From Chloroflexota bacterium (lineage in GTDB: Bacteria; Chloroflexota; Anaerolineae; Anaerolineales; Anaerolineaceae), in the NCBI GenBank assembly GCA_029556265.1, contig JAKQFH010000068.1, positions 1 to 41,741 on the forward strand: 41,741 bases of DNA. Reading direction: 5' to 3'. The position numbers and the translations under genes were made by a program. Numbering within the stretch: the first letter of the stretch is position 1; the number at the start of each line of letters is the position of its first letter. The notes beneath the pieces were generated by a model, which was not told the DNA's origin, did no database searches, and was given only the letters and a program-made list of their open reading frames with translations. Shown here in pieces: positions 1-8,477 of this stretch.

Positions 1-243
1 CAGCTCCTGTTTGAAAACAACCGGAATTACCAGAAAGTTTATGGATGGATGCAGAAAAACGGATACTGGACAATCCTGGTGCTGGCGTTTGTTCCCAATC
101 CCTTTTTTGACATCGCCGGATTTGTAGCGGGAACAATAAAAATCCCCGTATGGAAGTTTTTGCTGCTTTGCGCGGCCGGGAAGATTGGCAAAATGCTGGT
201 TTTCGCGTTTCTTGGCGCAGGGCTGTTTTCCTTCTTCCACTGA
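1..243 (+). CDS. VTT/DedA-family membrane protein, C-terminal part (5' end outside window)
   Basis: The reading frame is open from base 1 and stops at TGA 241-243; the start lies upstream of the window. The visible 80 residues contain the pattern of the C-terminal half of a VTT (SNARE-associated/DedA-like) integral membrane protein: a soluble amphipathic piece, then the motif FVPNPFFDIAGFVAGTIKIP, in which the FxPxPFFD...AG signature is typical of the family, then a final hydrophobic helix ending FLGAGLFSFFH. DedA-like proteins are proposed lipid or ion transporters of the cytoplasmic membrane; the substrate cannot be told from this fragment. The frame is supported by a small hairpin terminator overlapping the stop codon. 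The family call is fairly secure; the exact subfamily is not. Confidence 0.75.
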   Translation, partial: QLLFENNRNYQKVYGWMQKNGYWTILVLAFVPNPFFDIAGFVAGTIKIPVWKFLLLCAAGKIGKMLVFAFLGAGLFSFFH

Positions 244-263
244 AGACTTTCGGTCTTTGTTTT
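243..263 (+). terminator. Small hairpin overlapping the VTT gene stop codon
   Basis: AAGAC (243-247) pairs with GTCTT (253-257) around a TTTCG loop and is followed by TGTTTTG. The stem is only 5-6 bp, so this is a weak candidate for a Rho-independent terminator, but its position directly on the stop codon fits. Confidence 0.4.
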
Positions 264-848
264 GAGCCGCTTTTTTCTGGTTGTCTCCGGAAAAAGCATG
301 AAGGGCGCATGCCCGGCAGATAACTGGACCGTACCAAGGCCTATAAGGGGGAGGCCAAGCCCTGATAGCGCGAAGGCGGCTATTCTTAACCGGCCAAGCT
401 TCCGGAGAGCACGGAAGAATCCAAGCCGCGTGGGATTTGGGGGTTTACTTCCTTCGGAGACCGATTTCTTGCCGTAAGGTGGGTGCGGCACAGGTTCATT
501 TCTTTCCCCATCGACTGGACAACGGCAATTATTCCAGACAGATTGGACGGATGTATGCGAACGCGATGTTGACTGGGAAAGAGCGCCTGGAATTGCCGGG
601 CCGGAGCAATGTATCAAACCAGCAGGCTGAACACAGCGGCGGTAGCTGCGCATCCGATAAAGGCTGACTTTTTGGAACAACGCGAACCACTGATGCGCTT
701 TGGTATGGTCTTAACCTCCCCATTTATGAGTACCTCCCTTCGGCTGACTCTTATTGGTAAAAGCAAGTAATCGCTTTTTTCGCGGCCGCGGATTCCAGAC
801 GCGAACAGCTTGCCGGCGGTTTGCAGCCGGCGGGTATTTTCTTTAAGT
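264..848. other. Gene-free region of about 585 bp, no recognised content
   Basis: No reading frame here has a plausible start, ribosome binding site and recognisable protein, although a 146-codon open stretch exists on the minus strand. Short hairpins are visible: GGCCT 338-342 with AGGCC 352-356, and CTTCCG 399-404 with CGGAAG 412-417. I looked for the conserved blocks of RNase P RNA, tmRNA and SRP RNA and did not find them. It may be an unrecognised structured RNA or decayed coding DNA. A weak A/T hairpin (AAAAGC 759-764 with GCTTTT 773-778, then Ts) lies before the rsmG promoter. Confidence 0.4.
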
Positions 849-854
849 TATAAT
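849..854 (+). promoter_or_regulatory. -10 box of rsmG (TATAAT), start codon 7 nt downstream
   Basis: A perfect TATAAT is followed by 7 nt (855-861) and then the GTG start of rsmG. Transcription would begin at or beside the start codon, so the mRNA is probably leaderless. No -35 hexamer is seen at 16-18 bp upstream, and there is no Shine-Dalgarno sequence. Confidence 0.6.
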
Positions 855-861
855 CCGACAC

Positions 862-1578
862 GTGGATAACTTTACCCAGAACGCGCGCCAGCTCCTGGGG
901 CTGCAGCTCAGCCGCGAGCAAATAGCGGCATTTAAACTCCTCGAAGAAGAGCTCCTGGAATGGAACAGCCGCTTTAATCTGACCGCCATCCGGGATAAAG
1001 AGGGGATTGAAACCAAACATTTTTTGGACTCCCTCACCTGTCTGATGGCCCTTGACCCCAGCACCGCGCCGCGCAGTCTGATTGATGTTGGCACAGGCGC
1101 CGGATTCCCCGGCATTCCGCTCAAGGTGATGCTGCCGCAGATGCGCTTGACCCTGGTGGAATCCATCCAGAAAAAAGCCGGTTTCTGCGCGCATGTGGTG
1201 GAAAGACTCGGTCTGCGCCAGGTACAGGTCCTGGCGGAACGCGCTGAAGACGTCGGGCAAGACCCAAATCACCGCGAAAGCTACGACCTGGCAACTGCCC
1301 GGGCTGTGGCGGCGATGCCCACGTTGGTGGAATACCTGCTGCCGCTGGTGCGCATAGGCGGGCTGGTCATTATGCAAAAAGGCGAGAGCGCTCAGCTGGA
1401 AGCCCTGAAAAGCGAGAAAGTCATCCAGCGCCTCGGTGGAAAAATCCGGGTAATTTTGCCTGTCGAGCTTCCCGGCGTCGCCGATGAGCGCTACCTGGTG
1501 GTGTTGGAAAAGGTCGCGCGCACCTCAACCGACTTCCCCCGCCGAACCGGTTTGCCTGCCAAACAGCCGTTGGAATAA
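862..1578 (+). CDS. rsmG: 16S rRNA (guanine-N7)-methyltransferase RsmG
   Basis: 238 residues. RsmG (GidB) uses S-adenosylmethionine to methylate N7 of a G in the 530 loop of 16S rRNA. Visible family marks are WNSRFNLTAIRD near residue 32, the HFLDSL motif, the SAM-binding glycine loop DVGTGAGFPGIPLK near residue 73, the VES acidic end of strand 2, and ARAVA near residue 146 that corresponds to the conserved catalytic-region RAV motif. Length is slightly above the usual 205-240. The GTG start was chosen because it gives the full N-terminus and lies 7 nt after a TATAAT box; no ribosome binding site precedes it. The gene stands alone rather than beside mnmG/parAB, where it is often found near a replication origin. 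Confidence 0.93.
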   Translation: MDNFTQNARQLLGLQLSREQIAAFKLLEEELLEWNSRFNLTAIRDKEGIETKHFLDSLTCLMALDPSTAPRSLIDVGTGAGFPGIPLKVMLPQMRLTLVESIQKKAGFCAHVVERLGLRQVQVLAERAEDVGQDPNHRESYDLATARAVAAMPTLVEYLLPLVRIGGLVIMQKGESAQLEALKSEKVIQRLGGKIRVILPVELPGVADERYLVVLEKVARTSTDFPRRTGLPAKQPLE

Positions 1579-1630
1579 ACTCCCGACCCTATCCACGCAA
1601 CCAAGAAGGGGGGATTGGGGTTAACTTTTT

Positions 1631-2590
1631 ATGATGAACACGAATGCATCCCCACTCTCAGATTTGACCTTCATCTGCGCTCTGGAGCCCAAGGCTCTGC
1701 GCGCGCTGTTCGAGAACCGCTTTGTCCTGGATGACTTGAAGAGCCTGGGGGCGGGCGTGGCGCTGGTCGCGCGGGATTTTTCTGAAGAGCGTGCTCAGGC
1801 GGTTCGCTTGCTGAACAGGCTGGGTATTCCGGTATCCGCCTGGCTGCTGCTCCCGGGGGAACAGGGCAGTTGGGTAGACTGCGCCAATCCAGCCCAGGCC
1901 GCGGAGCTTTATCAGGCCTTGAAACGTTGGTCTGAGGTTAAAGGTTTACGCTGGTCCGCGGTTGGTTTTGGCGCCTCTGAAGCTCAGAACCTGCCCCCCC
2001 GAAAGCGCGGTAACGCGGGCGCGCGCGGCTTGGCAGCCGGCACTTTGGTCGATCAGGCGCACGCGGACGGGTTCACGGTGGAGTTGGTATACACAGGGTT
2101 GGAAGCGCCGCGAAATCACAGCCTTGCGAGCCCGCTGCGCCGGGAGGTTTTGGAAGCGGCTCCTGGCGTGGAACGCCGTGTTTGGCTGCTGCCCTTGAAA
2201 GGTTTGGCACAGCGAACGGAAGCCGGGCAGCCATCTGGCGGCGCGAACGAGGTGTGCGTCAGTGCCAGGCAGGAAGACACGAGCCTGGAGGGCGGCGAAC
2301 CCAAAACCTGGCTGGAATTCGCCCGGGATATCCGCGCCGCGCGCCAAAAAAGCAAGGCGGTCTATGTGTTAACGCTGGAATCCTGCGCGAGTCAGGGCTT
2401 TCTGGACCCGCTGGTGACCTTGGATTGGAAAGTGAAGCCGCAGAGCGGGCCGGTCTGCGCGAGCCGCGGCCCGAAGGGCACCGCCTTTCTTTTGGGTCAA
2501 AAACGTTGGTTGGGATTCGCGGCGCTGGCTGGCTTTGTGGGGTGGGCTTTGTTCAGCTTGCGCGGCAAAAAGCGCAAACCGAAAAAGTGA
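1631..2590 (+). CDS. Uncharacterised protein with one C-terminal membrane helix
   Basis: 319 residues, no family recognised. The first 115 residues alternate hydrophobic strands and helices, with VALVARDFS, GIPVSAWLLLPGEQG and an amphipathic helix AAELYQALKRW, an arrangement that resembles the first strands of a TIM-barrel or glycosidase-like domain (inference only). The middle is Arg/Ala-rich. Near the C-terminus, WLGFAALAGFVGWALFSL forms a single hydrophobic helix followed by the basic tail RGKKRKPKK, so the protein is probably anchored with a large domain on one side. There is no signal peptide. A G-rich stretch (GGGG, about 1616-1620) could act as a distant ribosome binding site. It follows rsmG by 52 bp and may be co-transcribed. 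Confidence 0.65.
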   Translation: MMNTNASPLSDLTFICALEPKALRALFENRFVLDDLKSLGAGVALVARDFSEERAQAVRLLNRLGIPVSAWLLLPGEQGSWVDCANPAQAAELYQALKRWSEVKGLRWSAVGFGASEAQNLPPRKRGNAGARGLAAGTLVDQAHADGFTVELVYTGLEAPRNHSLASPLRREVLEAAPGVERRVWLLPLKGLAQRTEAGQPSGGANEVCVSARQEDTSLEGGEPKTWLEFARDIRAARQKSKAVYVLTLESCASQGFLDPLVTLDWKVKPQSGPVCASRGPKGTAFLLGQKRWLGFAALAGFVGWALFSLRGKKRKPKK

Positions 2591-3009
2591 AAGGTTTGCC
2601 GCGCTGAGTTTTGAAAAGGGGGGAAGGGTTGGGCTGGCCTTCGCAATTGACAAGCGCGAACACAGCGGATAGGGGCTCAAAAGACAAGGACCACCCGGTT
2701 GAGTGATACTCTCAGCGCACCTCAGCGAGCACCTGCGGACACGATCGCATGTATCCTACAATTCAAGCCCGCGAGCTTGTTATTCCGGCTTTGGGCCGCG
2801 CTTCTTTCAGCACACCGGATTCATAGGCGCGGTGCCCTTATCCAGCGCGGATATGGCATAGGGCGGCCGGATGCTGGATTTACCTTGAGTCGCCTAGCCA
2901 AAGGCATTTGGGCCGCACCTGCAACACAATCCACCATATCCTTTTTTCTCCCGCAAAAGTTAATCATGCCGTCTGAGCTTTCACGCCTCAGGGAGGAAAC
3001 CGAAATTCG
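2591..3009. other. Intergenic region of about 420 bp before pth
   Basis: No convincing gene. An open frame from 2699 runs through the pth start but has no recognisable domain or ribosome binding site and its composition is unlike neighbouring proteins. A TTGACA occurs at 2647-2652 but has no -10 partner at 16-18 bp. The only signal I trust is the pth promoter at its right end. Confidence 0.4.
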
Positions 3010-3018
3010 TGTTAAACT
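3010..3018 (+). promoter_or_regulatory. Extended -10 promoter of pth
   Basis: TG-T-TAAACT: the TG dinucleotide at 3010-3011 and the hexamer at 3013-3018. The same nine bases occur before the gene at 36402. Six nt later is an in-frame TTG at 3025, and the first ATG is at 3034, so the transcript has no room for a ribosome binding site. Confidence 0.5.
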
Positions 3019-3024
3019 TAAAGA

Positions 3025-3636
3025 TTGCAAAAGATGGATGGCACACCTATGGACGCAGCAACCGACACCACACTGATCGTTGGCTTGGGGAACCCAGGCT
3101 TGCAATATCGGTATACCCGCCACAATGCCGGCTTCATGGTCGCCCAGGCGCTGGCAGAAAAGCTTGATATCAACCTGAAGCGGGTGAAGTTTCGCTGCCA
3201 ATTTGGGGAGGGGAAACCAGACGGAATCCCGCTGATTATTGCCAAGCCGCTGACCTATATGAACGAATCCGGCAGCGCGGTTTCTTCCCTGCTGCACTAC
3301 TTTAAAGTACCGCTGGAAAGGTTGCTGGTAATCCACGATGACCTGGACTTGCCTTTGGGCGTTTTGCGCTTGCGACCGGGCGGCGGCAGCGCGGGGCAGC
3401 GCGGCGTGCAGTCCATTACCGATAAGCTGGGCACCAGCGCCTTCCCGCGTCTGCGCTTTGGGATTGGAAGGCCGCCGGGCAGCATGGACCCTGCGGACTA
3501 TGTGCTCGAGAAGTTCAGGCCCGCCGAGCAGGAGCTGCTCAGGATGACCCTGGACCAGGCTGGATTAGCCGCCCTCTGCTTCGTGCGGGAGGGCCTCGAA
3601 AAGGCGATGAATCAATACAATGGTGAAGTCGGCTGA
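3025..3636 (+). CDS. pth: Peptidyl-tRNA hydrolase
   Basis: About 195-203 residues. Pth cleaves the ester bond of peptidyl-tRNA released by stalled ribosomes and recycles tRNA. The family signature is complete: LIVGLGNPGLQYRYTRHNAG with the catalytic His of the TRHNAG motif, KPLTYMNESG, the catalytic Asp in IHDDLDLP, and GSAGQRGVQSI where most members have GGHNG(L/I)(K/R)SI. The replacement of GGHNG by GSAGQRG is a notable variation in the tRNA-binding loop. The start is uncertain: TTG 3025, ATG 3034 or ATG 3049. The promoter spacing favours 3025 or 3034 on a leaderless mRNA; family alignment alone would allow 3049. The last 17 nt overlap mfd, so the two are translationally coupled, a conserved pth-mfd pairing. 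Confidence 0.93.
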   Translation: MQKMDGTPMDAATDTTLIVGLGNPGLQYRYTRHNAGFMVAQALAEKLDINLKRVKFRCQFGEGKPDGIPLIIAKPLTYMNESGSAVSSLLHYFKVPLERLLVIHDDLDLPLGVLRLRPGGGSAGQRGVQSITDKLGTSAFPRLRFGIGRPPGSMDPADYVLEKFRPAEQELLRMTLDQAGLAALCFVREGLEKAMNQYNGEVG

Positions 3637-6600
3637 GCACCCGCTTTTAAAATACTTGAGCGGCCTCAGCGCCTATCAGGATTTGCTTTCGAATCTGTCC
3701 GAAGGTCAGTTCCGCGATTCCGGGCGCTTTGGGATGGGCTTGCCGCGCGCGTCCCGGTTAGCTCTCCTGGCAGCCTTACACGCGGACCTGAACGTCCCTA
3801 TTCTCCTGCTCACCAACCGCGCCGACCGCGCGCTGGGTCTCTTTGACGAACTGAACTTCTGGCTGGGCTCAGAGAGGATTTTTTACTTCCCCGAGCCAAC
3901 GCCTCTTTTTTATGAAGCTTTGCCCTGGTCGGATTCAACCCGGCGGGAACGTTTGAGCGTGTATTCGGAACTGGCTAAGTACCTGATTCCCGGCGGCGAG
4001 CCGGACCCTGTGCCGCCGGTAGTCATCGCGCCCATCCGCGCGGTGATGACGCGTTCCATTCCCCGACGGGATTTTTTACGCGCTACCCAACGTTTGAGCG
4101 CGGGCGACCGCCGCGACCTGCAAGAGACGCTCCAAAGTTGGGCGGACCTGGGCTACCAATACAGCAACATTGTGGTGCAAAGCGGTCAGTTTTCGCGCCG
4201 GGGCGGCATCCTGGATATTTGGTCGCCTTCCGAGGCGCTGCCAGTGCGCGTAGAATTCTTTGGGGATGAGATTGACACCTTGCGGCAGTTCAACCCTGCC
4301 ACGCAGCGCACCACGTCCGCGCTTCAAAAAACGATGATTTTCCCGGCTTCAGAAGCCTTGCCTGGCGCGGCCGAAAAGCGCGGCATTCCCCGCGCGAATT
4401 TGAGCGAATTTAATCTGCCCGAGATTTACCAGTACCCCTCCAGCCTGATGGATTACCTGCCAGACAAAGCATTAATCCTTTTGGATGGTGAGGAATTCAT
4501 CACCGCGGCGGTTAATGATATTGAAGAGGAGTCTGCCGCCCGTTTTCAGGCTTTGGCGGCGCAAAACATACTGCCGGCTGATTTTCCCGTCCCTTACATC
4601 AGCTGGTCCGAAATTGAAGACGGCTTCGCGCGGAGGCAGGTGCTTGAGTTGGGCCATACCAACGCCATCGGGGGCACGCCCCTGGCTGCCGCGTTTGAAC
4701 CAGGACCTCGTTTTGCGGGCAGGCTGAAGGATTTTCAGGCATACCTGAACGAACTCGAACGCAAAGGTCAGGCGTGGACGGTGGTTTCACGCCAGGCCGC
4801 CCGTTTGCGTCAGCTTTGGCTTGAGGGCAACCCCGCTGTTTCCCCGGATACAGCCGAGACGCGCTTTGTTGAAGGATCGCTTTCGGGTGGTTGGGTGCTG
4901 CAGGGCGAAGATGGCGAAATCTACAACCTGATATCCGACAGTGAAATTTTCGGCTGGGCGCGCCCGCAGGTGCGCCGACGCGCGCCAGTGATTTCCGAAG
5001 CGCCGGAATTGGTCTTTGGCGACCTGAAGCCGGGAGATTGGGTCGTGCACGTGGACCACGGTATCGGTCAGTTTGTTGGCCTGCTCAGCCCGACGGTTGA
5101 CGGCATTCAGCGGGAATATCTGACCATCCAATATAAAGATAACGACCTGCTTTATGTCCCAATTCATCAGGCGGACCGGCTTTCGCGTTACATTGGCGCA
5201 GAGGGCGGACCGCCCACGCTGAACCGACTGGGCAGCGCTGAATGGGGGCAAACCAAGCAGCGCGCGCGCCGGGCTGTGCAGGAGGTGGCAGCTGAGCTGT
5301 TGGAACTGTATGCCAAACGCCAAATCTCGGAGGGGCACCGCTTTGGCGCGGACAGCGACTGGCAGCGGGAGTTGGAAGCCAGCTTTCCATACATCGAAAC
5401 TCCCGATCAACTGAAAGCGATTGAGCAGGTGAAGGCGGATATGGAGTCGCCGCGCCCTATGGACCGCCTGCTGTGCGGAGATGTTGGCTACGGCAAGACC
5501 GAGGTGGCGTTGCGGGCGGCTTTTAAGGCGGTGGCGGGCGGCAAACAGGTGGCTGTGTTGGTGCCGACGACTGTTTTGGCGCAGCAGCATTACGATACTT
5601 TCCGTGAACGGTTGGCAACCTTCCCGGTGAACGTGGAGATGCTTTCGCGCTTTCGCAGCCAAAAAGAACAAACAGATATCATCAAGCGACTGGCGGAAAA
5701 GCAAGTGGATATTGTCATCGGAACCCACCGCCTGATTTCGGCGGACGTGGCTTTCAATGATTTGGGGCTGGTTATCATTGATGAGGAACAGCGCTTTGGG
5801 GTCTCGCACAAGGAACACCTTAAGCGGCTGCGCAATTCCGTGGATGTGCTCACCCTGACAGCCACCCCAATTCCGCGCACGCTCTATATGGCGCTGACCG
5901 GCGTGCGGGATATCTCCAACATCAACTCTCCGCCCGAAGAACGCCTGCCAATTATCACCCACATCGGACCATATGAGCCAAAGCTCGTGCGCGAGGCAGT
6001 CATCCGCGAGTTGGACCGCGGCGGGCAGGTGTTCTTTGTGCACAACCGGGTACAGTCCATCCCGGCAGTCTATAACCATCTGCAGAATCTGGTGCCGGAA
6101 GCCAGCATTGGAATCGCGCACGGGCAGATGGACGAAGAGCAGCTGGCGGGTGTCATGCACGGCTTCACCTCAGGTCAGTTTGATATTCTTTTGTGCACAT
6201 CTATCATCGAGTCTGGCTTGGACATCCCCAACGCGAACACCTTGATTATCGACCGGGCGGATACTTTTGGTCTGGCGCAGCTTTATCAATTGCGCGGCAG
6301 GGTCGGGCGCGGCGCGCAGCGCGCGTTCGCGTACCTGTTCCGCAGTACGCGGCACCAACCAACCCCCGAAGGGCAGGAACGCCTGGAAGTGCTGGCGGAT
6401 AATTCCCAGCTCGGGGCGGGATACAATATCGCGATGCGCGACCTCGAAATGCGCGGCGCTGGCGACTTGCTGGGTACGCGTCAATCCGGGTATATTGCCG
6501 CGCTTGGCTTTCAACTGTATACGCGGCTGTTATCCCAGGCGGTCCGCTCTCTGCGGGCGGCTTCTGGTTTGGAAGCCGAACCGGAAAGCGGCTTGCCCTG

Positions 6601-7051
6601 GCTCGACGCGTCCAGCCTCACGATTAACATAGAATTACCGCTCTCGAGCGAAATCCCGGCCAGTTACATCCCCGACCAGGAACTGCGTCTGACGCTATAC
6701 CGCAGGATTGCCTCGCTGCGCAGCGAAGAAGACCTGACCCTTACGGAAATTGAATTTGCTGACCGTTTTGGCGAACCCCCTCAAGGCGTGAAGGATTTGT
6801 TGTTCCAGATGAAAATTAAAATTCTTGGCGAAAAGGTCGGCTTGGAATCCATCAGCATCGTCAACAACCAGCTGGTACTCAGTTATCCGCCGCTTTCCAA
6901 AGGCGTCAATTCCCGCGGACTGCCGGCGGTTGATCCGGCGGCCCGGGCTGGCAAAAACGCCTACTGGATTAACCTGGCGGGTCTGAAAGACGAAAGCTGG
7001 CAGGCCGTGTTGGTGCGGGTGCTGCGCAAACTGCGGGACAGCCAGGAATAA
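3620..7051 (+). CDS. mfd: Transcription-repair coupling factor Mfd
   Basis: 1143 residues, normal length. Mfd is a DNA translocase that removes RNA polymerase stalled at lesions and recruits UvrA. Domains in order: UvrB-like N-terminal region (FYFPEPTPLFYEALPW near 95, GILDIWSPSEALPVRVEFFGDEID near 195-220), the RNA-polymerase-interacting domain (GDWVVHVDHGIGQFVGL near 471, LLYVPIHQADRLSRY), the translocase with Walker A GDVGYGKTEVALRAAF near 619, motif II DEEQ (IDEEQRFGV), motif III LTATPIPRTLYMAL, motif V SGLDIPNANTLIIDRAD and motif VI QLRGRVGRG, then the C-terminal TRCF domain (PASYIPDQELRLTLYRRIA). ATG 3620 overlaps the end of pth. A 457-codon open frame on the opposite strand is a composition shadow. 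Confidence 0.97.
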   Translation: MVKSAEHPLLKYLSGLSAYQDLLSNLSEGQFRDSGRFGMGLPRASRLALLAALHADLNVPILLLTNRADRALGLFDELNFWLGSERIFYFPEPTPLFYEALPWSDSTRRERLSVYSELAKYLIPGGEPDPVPPVVIAPIRAVMTRSIPRRDFLRATQRLSAGDRRDLQETLQSWADLGYQYSNIVVQSGQFSRRGGILDIWSPSEALPVRVEFFGDEIDTLRQFNPATQRTTSALQKTMIFPASEALPGAAEKRGIPRANLSEFNLPEIYQYPSSLMDYLPDKALILLDGEEFITAAVNDIEEESAARFQALAAQNILPADFPVPYISWSEIEDGFARRQVLELGHTNAIGGTPLAAAFEPGPRFAGRLKDFQAYLNELERKGQAWTVVSRQAARLRQLWLEGNPAVSPDTAETRFVEGSLSGGWVLQGEDGEIYNLISDSEIFGWARPQVRRRAPVISEAPELVFGDLKPGDWVVHVDHGIGQFVGLLSPTVDGIQREYLTIQYKDNDLLYVPIHQADRLSRYIGAEGGPPTLNRLGSAEWGQTKQRARRAVQEVAAELLELYAKRQISEGHRFGADSDWQRELEASFPYIETPDQLKAIEQVKADMESPRPMDRLLCGDVGYGKTEVALRAAFKAVAGGKQVAVLVPTTVLAQQHYDTFRERLATFPVNVEMLSRFRSQKEQTDIIKRLAEKQVDIVIGTHRLISADVAFNDLGLVIIDEEQRFGVSHKEHLKRLRNSVDVLTLTATPIPRTLYMALTGVRDISNINSPPEERLPIITHIGPYEPKLVREAVIRELDRGGQVFFVHNRVQSIPAVYNHLQNLVPEASIGIAHGQMDEEQLAGVMHGFTSGQFDILLCTSIIESGLDIPNANTLIIDRADTFGLAQLYQLRGRVGRGAQRAFAYLFRSTRHQPTPEGQERLEVLADNSQLGAGYNIAMRDLEMRGAGDLLGTRQSGYIAALGFQLYTRLLSQAVRSLRAASGLEAEPESGLPWLDASSLTINIELPLSSEIPASYIPDQELRLTLYRRIASLRSEEDLTLTEIEFADRFGEPPQGVKDLLFQMKIKILGEKVGLESISIVNNQLVLSYPPLSKGVNSRGLPAVDPAARAGKNAYWINLAGLKDESWQAVLVRVLRKLRDSQE

Positions 7052-7066
7052 ACGCCCGCGCCGCTG

Positions 7067-7075
7067 TGATATACT
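7067..7075 (+). promoter_or_regulatory. Extended -10 promoter before the G5/3D gene
   Basis: TG-A-TATACT, with the hexamer at 7070-7075. The ATG at 7086 is 10 nt downstream, so a transcript from here would have essentially no leader and no ribosome binding site. It would give this gene and rsmA a promoter independent of pth-mfd. Confidence 0.5.
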
Positions 7076-7085
7076 GCGAAAACAG

Positions 7086-8477
7086 ATGCAAAACCAAGCC
7101 TCAAAAACACCGGCGATTCGACTGCTTTGGATATCCGCGCTGCTGGTACTGGCAGGGCTTGTGCTGATTCTCGCCCAGTTTTTTGGGGACTATGCTCTGC
7201 TCGTGAACGGCGCCCGACGGGAATTGCGCGGTTGGGCGCTCACTTCCGGTCAGCTGCTGCGGGCTGCTGGCTACGATTGGCTGCCGGCGGATGAGATTTT
7301 CCCCGCGCCTGCCAAGTTGAACTTGACCCACACAACAATCATCCTCAACCAGGCGCGTCCGGTCAGTATTCAGGTCGGCAGCGAGGAACGAACTCTGCTC
7401 TCCGCGGAAACCCTGCCAGCGAATCTGTTGGCTGAAGCCGGTTTGGTTTGGTTCCCTCGGGATATCCTCCTTTGGAATTCTGAGCCCCTGCGCCCGGACG
7501 AGCCTTTGCCCCCGGGTGAACCCCTGAGTTTGGAGTTTGTGCCTGCCAAAAAGGTGGTTTTGCAGTTCGCGGCGGAAACCCTCAGTTTTTTCACCCAGCA
7601 GGAGACTCTGGGCGGCGCGCTGGATGAAGCTGGAATCAGCTTGCGCCCCGAAGACGCGCTTTCGCAGCCTTTGGATTCGGTTTTAACCGCCGAAAATACC
7701 ATCAGCGTGCGACTGGCGCGCGAGATTAATGTGCGGGTCGGCGGGCAGCAGTATTCCGGCCTGAGCGCGGCGGAGAGTGTTGGCGGCGCCCTGCGCGACC
7801 TTGGGCTGCCCCTCCAAAACCTGGATTATGCAGAACCGGATGAGAGCCAACCCGTACCGGCCGATGGGCAAGTCCGGATAGTGCGGGTGAGCGAAGAAAT
7901 CCTGCTGCAGACGGAAGAGACGGCTTACAACAACAGCTATGAAGACGACCCCGAAGCCGAGCTGGATACGGTTTCAGTACTCGTGCCGGGGCAAATTGGC
8001 CTGGTGGTCACCCGAGACCGCTTACTGCTGGAAGATGGGGTCGAAAAAACACGTCAGACGGACGGACCCTGGAAAGCCAGCGATCCTGAAGACGGAGTCT
8101 TGGGACGGGGCACCAAAGTAGTGGTTCGCACCGAGACGATTAATGGCGAAACGATTGAGTATTGGCGCAAGGTCAGCGTGTATGCCACCTCGTATAAACC
8201 CAGCTCACAAGGCGGGCACACGGGCACTGCGTCGGGAATACCGCTGACCAAAGGGATTATTGCCGTGACGCTCAGCTGGTATCGGGGGATGAAAATGCAG
8301 CCGGTTTACGTGCCGGGATACGGACGGGGAATCATCGCGGACACTGGCGGCGGCATTCCTGGCAGGTATTGGATTGACCTTGGTTTTGACGATAATAACT
8401 ACGAAAGCTGGCACTTCTGGACCACGCTCTACTTTCTGACGCCAGTTTCGGGATTCATTCCGGTGGTGCTGCCGTGA
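7086..8477 (+). CDS. Secreted/anchored ubiquitin-like (DUF348)-G5-3D domain protein, YabE-like
   Basis: 463 residues. An N-terminal hydrophobic helix (LLWISALLVLAGLVLILAQF, residues about 13-32) acts as signal anchor. Then come two or three DUF348-type ubiquitin-like repeats (for example KKVVLQFAAETLSFFTQQETLGGALDEAG and INVRVGGQQYSGLSAAESVGGALRDLG), a G5-like segment (PGQIGLVVTRDRLLLEDGVEKTRQ...GRGTKVV), and a C-terminal 3D domain with YVPGYGRGIIADTGGGIPG and WIDLGFDD, which carries the three conserved Asp residues. Such proteins (B. subtilis YabE, actinobacterial RpfB relatives) are cell-wall lytic or remodelling factors. The position immediately upstream of rsmA matches the yabE-ksgA neighbourhood of Firmicutes. 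The stop codon overlaps the rsmA start. Confidence 0.85.
   Translation: MQNQASKTPAIRLLWISALLVLAGLVLILAQFFGDYALLVNGARRELRGWALTSGQLLRAAGYDWLPADEIFPAPAKLNLTHTTIILNQARPVSIQVGSEERTLLSAETLPANLLAEAGLVWFPRDILLWNSEPLRPDEPLPPGEPLSLEFVPAKKVVLQFAAETLSFFTQQETLGGALDEAGISLRPEDALSQPLDSVLTAENTISVRLAREINVRVGGQQYSGLSAAESVGGALRDLGLPLQNLDYAEPDESQPVPADGQVRIVRVSEEILLQTEETAYNNSYEDDPEAELDTVSVLVPGQIGLVVTRDRLLLEDGVEKTRQTDGPWKASDPEDGVLGRGTKVVVRTETINGETIEYWRKVSVYATSYKPSSQGGHTGTASGIPLTKGIIAVTLSWYRGMKMQPVYVPGYGRGIIADTGGGIPGRYWIDLGFDDNNYESWHFWTTLYFLTPVSGFIPVVLP

Noticed and set aside
39..680. 213-codon open frame on the minus strand
   Set aside because: A third of it is antisense to the VTT gene, the rest shows no domain, and no ribosome binding site or promoter precedes it.
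264..848. RNase P RNA, tmRNA or SRP RNA in the gene-free region
   Set aside because: None of the conserved sequence blocks of these RNAs was found on either strand.
862..870. GTGGATAAC at the rsmG start, close to a DnaA box
   Set aside because: A single imperfect box inside a coding start, without neighbouring boxes or an AT-rich unwinding region, does not support an origin, even though rsmG can lie near one.
2647..2652. TTGACA in the region before pth
   Set aside because: No -10 hexamer at 16-18 bp spacing.
2699..3076. Open frame of 125 codons running into pth
   Set aside because: No recognisable protein features, no ribosome binding site, and it overlaps the well-supported pth start in another frame.
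4787..6160. 457-codon open frame antisense to mfd
   Set aside because: Composition shadow of a GC-rich gene; Mfd motifs are complete on the plus strand.
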